Source: Rhabdophis nuchalis
Lineage: Eukaryota; Chordata; Lepidosauria; Squamata; Natricidae
Assembly (NCBI GenBank): GCA_039707465.1
Contig: CM077647.1
Span: 46,340,110 to 46,404,109, forward strand
Length of the DNA stretch: 64,000 bases
Reading direction: 5' to 3'
Below the pieces are notes generated by a model. The model did not search any database. It worked only from the letters and a program-made list of their open reading frames with translations, and had not been told where the DNA came from. Position numbers and translations under genes: made by a program. Of the stretch, positions 58,983-64,000 are shown piece after piece. Position 1 is the first letter of the stretch. The number at the start of each line of letters is the position of its first letter.

Positions 58983-59060
58983 CTGTGCTTGTTATCACCC
59001 TTAGTCCTATCATCCATCATCCAGCTACTGAAGCCAACTCCCTGCAACAAAGAGACACTT
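58983..59060 (+). CDS. Candidate 78-nt internal exon
   Basis: The block is preceded by a strong polypyrimidine tract ending CCTGTTTCCCCTGCAG and followed by GTAAGT, a consensus donor. The length is 78 nt (26 codons), so it could be skipped without shifting frame. Two forward frames are open. Phase 0 begins LCLLSPLVLSSIIQLL; the other begins VLVITLSPIIHHPATEANS. The third has a stop. Neither matches a protein I can name. It is not inside a recognised repeat. It could be an alternative coding exon, a non-coding RNA exon, or a chance splice-like pair in a 64-kb window. Confidence 0.3.
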
Positions 59061-59805
59061 GTAAGTTTATATTGCTGCCATAAATTTTTGGACAATGAAA
59101 GTTCTTTGGGAAAAAAAGAACTCTGTAACTCCTGGATATACTGCGCAATCCAGATCATCAAATAACCTCCATGCTGGGATTTGTGGAATGTTCCATCTTT
59201 AGTCAAAACTGGAGACCTAATAAATTAATAATCCTATAGTGCACATTGTAAACATGAAAATCACTGGGTCAATAGAAGACCTTCATTTACTCAAGAAAGA
59301 AAGCTACTTTTCCACTTCAGAATACTACAAGTAAAGTTTTCCAAGTTTATATGAGGGAAAAGAAAATATTAATTCATTGTATAAAATGTAGTTTTATAAA
59401 AATAGTAGTTTAGAATTAGTTTTTTAGTACCCATTGTGGTTTGCAATATTTGATGAAATCAAGTTCTGAAAAATAGTTTGTATAATCAGACCCCCTCAAA
59501 CAACATCTAATTTTACATCTCAATTCATGTATTTCTTCAGAAGTTCTGTTGTACTCTAATTCTGAATATTACCATCTGAGTATTCATTACTTTAGACTTA
59601 TTTGAAAGCACTAACGGAAGAAGATGTTTATTTTAAAAGAAAATCTCTTTATCAGCACTATGAGTACTGTACAACTCAGTTGTTAGAAAACAATGCTTTC
59701 ACTATTCTTAATTTGATACAGAGTCAAGGATTCATGGATTCAAACATCATTAATTATAATCCAACTGTTTGTTTCTGGGGGATGGGCTCTGGTTTGAATA
59801 TAATA
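59061..59805. other. AT-rich non-coding stretch
   Basis: A 75-codon frame at 59602-59829 runs into the MITE and has no recognisable domain. Otherwise nothing seen. Confidence 0.35.
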
Positions 59806-60030
59806 CAGGTAGTCCTTGACCACAATTGAACCCAAAATCTTTCCTGTTAAGTAAGTCAGTTAGTAAGTGAGTTTTGTCCATTTTACAACCTTTGATGTCA
59901 CAATTGTTAAGTGAATCACTGCAGCTGTTAAGTTAGCAGCATGGTTGTTAAGTGCATTGGGCTTCCTCATTGACTTTGCTTGTCAGTAGGTTGCAAAAGC
60001 TGATCACATGACCTTGAGACTCTGCAACTG
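59806..60030 (+). mobile_element. TIR MITE, family C, copy 3, left part
   Basis: It starts CAGGTAGTCCTTGACCACAA and carries GTTAAGTGAATCACTGCAG, CATTGACTTTGCTTGTCAG and GATCACATGACC in family order. It is broken at about 60030 by an L2 insertion and resumes at 60488. Confidence 0.82.
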
Positions 60031-60313
60031 TAATCACCTTCAAAGTGCTCCATGGCAAGGGACCTGGTTATCTGCAAGACCGCCTCCTGCTACCAAATAC
60101 CTCCCACCGACCAGTTCGCTCCCACAGAGAGGGCCTCCTCAGGTGCTGCTGGCTAAACAATGTTGGCTGGTGACCCCCAGGGGGAAAGCCTTCTCTGTGG
60201 CAGCTCCTGCCCTCTGGAATGACCTACCCCCTGACCTATGGACGATCACTGACCTACGCTTTTTCCGTCGGGCCTTGAAGACCTATCTATTTCGTGCGGC
60301 TGGCCTGGCGTAG
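60031..60313 (+). pseudogene. L2 ORF2 C-terminal fragment
   Basis: Contains the KVLHGKGPGYLQDRLL-like start and, in the frame ending at 60313, [42 protein letters not shown] split by at least one frameshift near 60145. No catalytic residue is retained. Confidence 0.8.
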
Positions 60314-60487
60314 TTTTTAATTTGTTTTAGCAGGGGTTTTAATAGGGGTTTTATGACAGGCCAATTATTTAATGTATTTTTAATGTATTTTATGTTTTAT
60401 AGTGTCGATTTTACCTGCCTATACACCGCCCTGAGTCCCAGTAGGGAGAAGGTGCGGTATATAAATTTAATAAATAGAAATAGAAAA
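60031..60487 (+). mobile_element. L2 LINE 3' end inserted in a MITE
   Basis: A 5'-truncated L2 of about 455 bp. It ends with the ACCGCCCTGAGTCCC...GGTGCGGTATATAA hairpin near 60425-60463 and an AATAAATAGAAATAG tail. Confidence 0.88.
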
Positions 60488-60580
60488 TAAATACATGCCA
60501 ATTGCCGAGCATCTGAATCTTGAACACATGACCACAGGGATGTCTTTATGATCATAAGTATTTAAAAAAGTTATAGAATT
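60488..60580 (+). mobile_element. TIR MITE, family C, copy 3, right part
   Basis: ATGCCAATTGCCGAGCATCTG, then ACACATGACCACAGGGATG and GATCATAAGTAT continue the MITE interrupted at 60030. The right terminal repeat is lost. Confidence 0.75.
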
Positions 60581-63500
60581 CCCATCAACAGCCAAGGTCC
60601 ATATTAGAAGTTACTGAACAGTTGAGTAATGTAATGAGGGTGACTACATGCTTTCAAAATGTGGATCTTAATCCACATTTTGTGTTAATTTTTAGTAACT
60701 ACACAGATGAAGTGAAAATCATAAACATGGGTTAATACTGTTAATTTTGAACTTTTAAGTCACATGTGACTTCTATTGCAATGCCTTAGGACTTCTTCAT
60801 GTGAACTGAGAAGTATATCCCACTGAATTCTGGGCATTTCTTTATATAAATGAGCTTAGGATGGCAACCCTAAGATTCTTTGAGTGCCATAATACAACTT
60901 ACGGAAAGTAATAGCACTGTATTTTTTCAAAAAATATGTATGTCTGAAATTCTAATTTTTAAATTTTCCATTCCTATTTTTGATGATGAAGTACATTTTT
61001 TTTAGGGTGGCAAAAGCAATAGAAAATGTCACTTATATGTATTAACAGATGTGATTTTTATCATATGGTGAAATTACTGATTTATACTTAGCAACAACAA
61101 GAGTTTTTGATATATGTATTAGATATCTACGGGGGAGATCAAAGTAAACAACCAATTTTCTAGGCCAAGACTTATACCTGTCCTAGAATAGGATTCTGAC
61201 AATCTTCACAATATATAGTAATATGTTAGGAATTCAAGAAAATGTTATATCCATAGATATAACAAAAGTTGGAAGAATAATATTTTCATGTATTAAAAAA
61301 TATCCAAACAGCAAGAAGGCATTAAACTAATAAATTTTGATTCTTCACATGCTGTTTTCTCTAACAATATTATAATAGACATAAATCATAGACTGCAGTC
61401 ACCTGATAATGTTATTCAAAGAACATCATACAACATTATAGGGATATTTATTGTCCATAGTGTTCCATTTCATTTTCAGTTGATAGTTTCTCTCTACAAT
61501 AATTAGTCTGAGAGACAGTGACCAATCCAGAATGTTCTTTCATAACTAAGATGCCATCACTCTTCCCCATAAATTAGGTCATCTTTGTCTTAGAGTGCAA
61601 CATAATTTTTAATGACTTGCTCAATCATATGGCAGAAAATTTTCTAGTTCTTAGCACTCTTCAGAAGGACTGAGATTTCTTCTCAATTCCTTCTATCTTG
61701 GCCCCATAGCACCACCACATAGCACAGAGATGCAATAAGCAGATTTTAATTCACCTTCATTGTCACATGTAGCTGGGGAGCAAAACTGACATGAAATGAC
61801 TAGAGAAGTTCTGATTTGTGAATCATGTTTAAGGACATTGTCCTGGTCATTGATATTAAATGGAGTGAAATTAATTCTCCAATATATATTTTACATGATA
61901 TAGAGCATTATTAAACCTCTCCAGGCCTCTTTGTACATAAATCTAAACTGCTCTGAGTTAATTGGCTGTCAATTAACACAGCTTTGGACCTCCTGTATCT
62001 TTTCCTGTCATGAGTTAGTAAAGCATGTCATATGGGCAAGAGAAGTTTTTTTATTTATTTGGTTGTCATCTATTTCATCAAATGTCACTGGTTGCTCATG
62101 ATTTGAACTGGATTTCCCAGGCATTGCACAACTGCCATTACTCCAACTCTATCTCAGGAGGGCTGCAAGTTCTATGCTAGAGCAAGTACATTAGATGGGG
62201 TTTTATTTAGAAACCAAAAACATGTATTTGATTCCAAATCTAATCTTTGAATCCTGGCAGACAATTTTACATAAGAATATTGTATTTCAAAGAATCAGCC
62301 TTATTCACAGCCAACTTGCTGCTCAACAGTTCAATATAAATTTATAAAAGCATAAGAAATAGGCGTGGCTGCTATGGGCAGTAATGATGTGATCAAAGTA
62401 GGTCAAGCAATAGGAGGAAAATCAAGATATGACTGAAGGCCTCTGCAAAAGGAAAGAAGTTGAGGGGTTTTAATTTACTTTATAACTTGTATTGAGTTGA
62501 AAAAGAGGAAAGAAAAATTATACTGTAAAAATATCATTTTTCAGAAGATAGTATTTCAAAGGGAAATGTGTTTTAGTTTTAGGAAGATGTATTTTGGTTA
62601 GTTGTAGCACCCAAAGCAATACTATAATGAAGCTCCTGGATATTTTTTAAAAATGGACTCCATGTTACCAGTTGGTTGTATTTTCAATGAAATAATTAAA
62701 ACCTTAATGGTTTACAATTTAAAGATATATTTATAGTAATCCATTAGAACTGAGCACAGTAGAAAATCTGAGGAGTAAATAGTTTCATTATTCCTCTTAT
62801 TGCTAGCTGCATATTTCAAAGCAAAAAAATAGGAAAGTTTTCTTATGGGGAAAAGATTAAATTATGATAATTCAAATTTTCAATTTGGGAAATAAATTCT
62901 CACTGACAAAGGCGGTTTTCATTTTCTTAAGTCAATGTTGATGTCTTTAATAGTTAAATTGTGTCTTAAAGGGTTAATGTATATCGGTGACTACAGCTAG
63001 CAAAAACACTACATAAGACAAAACATACTGAGGATGTTTCCAGGCCAAATTAAACATTTCAATTCTGTGCATATTTAATAAGCTCTATTATGTTTATGAA
63101 TTCTATTTCCCCAAAATTAAGACTGTACCTTTAAAACTGTTTTATTTCAAAGAAAAGGATTATGTATTCAATTAATTCTTCTCTTGAAATCAATGGGACT
63201 TAAAAGTCTTTAGTTTTGAATGAATTGCATCTCATCTTATTTTCAATCTATTACTAAAAGTATAATCTGTAATTATCCTATGTATATGCTTGGGTTTATT
63301 GTCAACCTAATGCTGTCCATTTCTGGAAAATTATAGTGCATTCCATAATAAAACATTATATATTGTTTTATTACCTTTGGGAATTCAGCTGTGCTAGTAA
63401 ATTATAGCTTAAGAATGCTTGCCATTTAATTTAAAAAGAAGTTAGTCATGCAACAGAAATCTTTGCTAAATGTATTATATTAGCTAAATAACATTTTTTC

Positions 63501-64000
63501 CCCAACATGATGACTGAAAATAGACCTGTGTGTTCCTGATTCAATTCTATTTAAACTATTGGAAATTGTACTTTTAAGTAGTTTAGTAACAATCAAGTTC
63601 TGTTGTCTGGTCTAATAAACTATTCTATAAAACTGATATTTGGAGCCAGAGTTAAATTTCTTACATATTATGATTTAGTATGACTTAGTACAATCATTTA
63701 AAATGAAATTATTATTTGGCAATGGTGGACAAAGGAATACAGAGTGACAAGTAGAACATAATATTGAAAAAAGATTAGTTATAAAAAAATGACATCCTCG
63801 GTTAGCAAAAGCATGCAACAACTAAATATATCCTCCAAGCTAAATGGAACTTTTGACATTTAATGTACAGTGTACTTTATGGCAAGAGATACACTTTGGG
63901 ACATCTGTTGTCCTTGGGACAAGCTGCAATTGACTCATAATAATAACATGAAATAAAGGAGTCCAGGATTGATAAGAGCTACTTCTAAAGTTGAAAGATT
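60581..64000. other. Long AT-rich non-coding stretch
   Basis: No gene, RNA gene, transposon or long repeat was recognised. Only short A or T runs occur. Confidence 0.4.

Overview
The window looks like nuclear DNA from a squamate reptile, most likely a snake. It is AT-rich and intron-poor, with no bacterial-style gene packing. The repeat set is squamate: L2/CR1-group LINEs ending in a CCGCCC...GGGCGG hairpin plus an A/T-rich tail, Sauria-type tRNA SINEs with a BovB-like tail, Penelope-like elements, several hAT-type MITE families with 8-bp target duplications, and long microsatellites. The lineage call is inference from repeat families. No complete host protein-coding gene was recognised. The only host-gene candidates are one 78-nt exon-like block (58983-59060) and one weaker acceptor plus small ORF near 33.6-33.8 kb. 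The window is therefore best read as intergenic or large-intron DNA.

Layout. 0-11 kb: an L2 fragment, hAT MITEs (776-904, 3378-3879, 8109-8859), a CR1 3' end, a Sauria SINE, a perfect 106-bp palindrome and a GGA/GAA tract. 13-18 kb: a TIR MITE, a decayed L1, and a head-to-head inverted pair of Penelope-like tails. 18.1-21.3 kb: the best L2 copy, with endonuclease and reverse transcriptase broken by one stop and one frameshift. 22-30.4 kb: a reverse hAT MITE, then a Penelope-like element split by an L2 insertion and followed by TA/CA repeats and a SINE. 31.8-33.3 kb: two Sauria SINEs. 35-46 kb: two members of a second hAT family, an L2 3' end, another MITE, and an old L2 beside a younger one. 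47.8-52.4 kb: a SINE, a GGA tract, a hammerhead-like repeat, a jockey/CR1-group LINE and a CR1 split by tetranucleotide repeats. 54.3-60.6 kb: an internally deleted L2, a local direct duplication, a LINE 3' end, the exon candidate, and an L2 inserted into a MITE. The last 3.4 kb shows nothing recognisable.

How the parts relate. Every long open frame belongs to a retrotransposon or to low-complexity DNA. The L2 copies encoded an AP-type endonuclease and a reverse transcriptase and mobilised themselves, and nested insertions give relative ages (L2 is younger than the Penelope element and than one MITE). Three repeats carry a hammerhead-ribozyme-like core, CUGANGA or a decayed form of it, then a hairpin, then an A-rich junction. 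In all three the catalytic G of GAAA appears to have become A.
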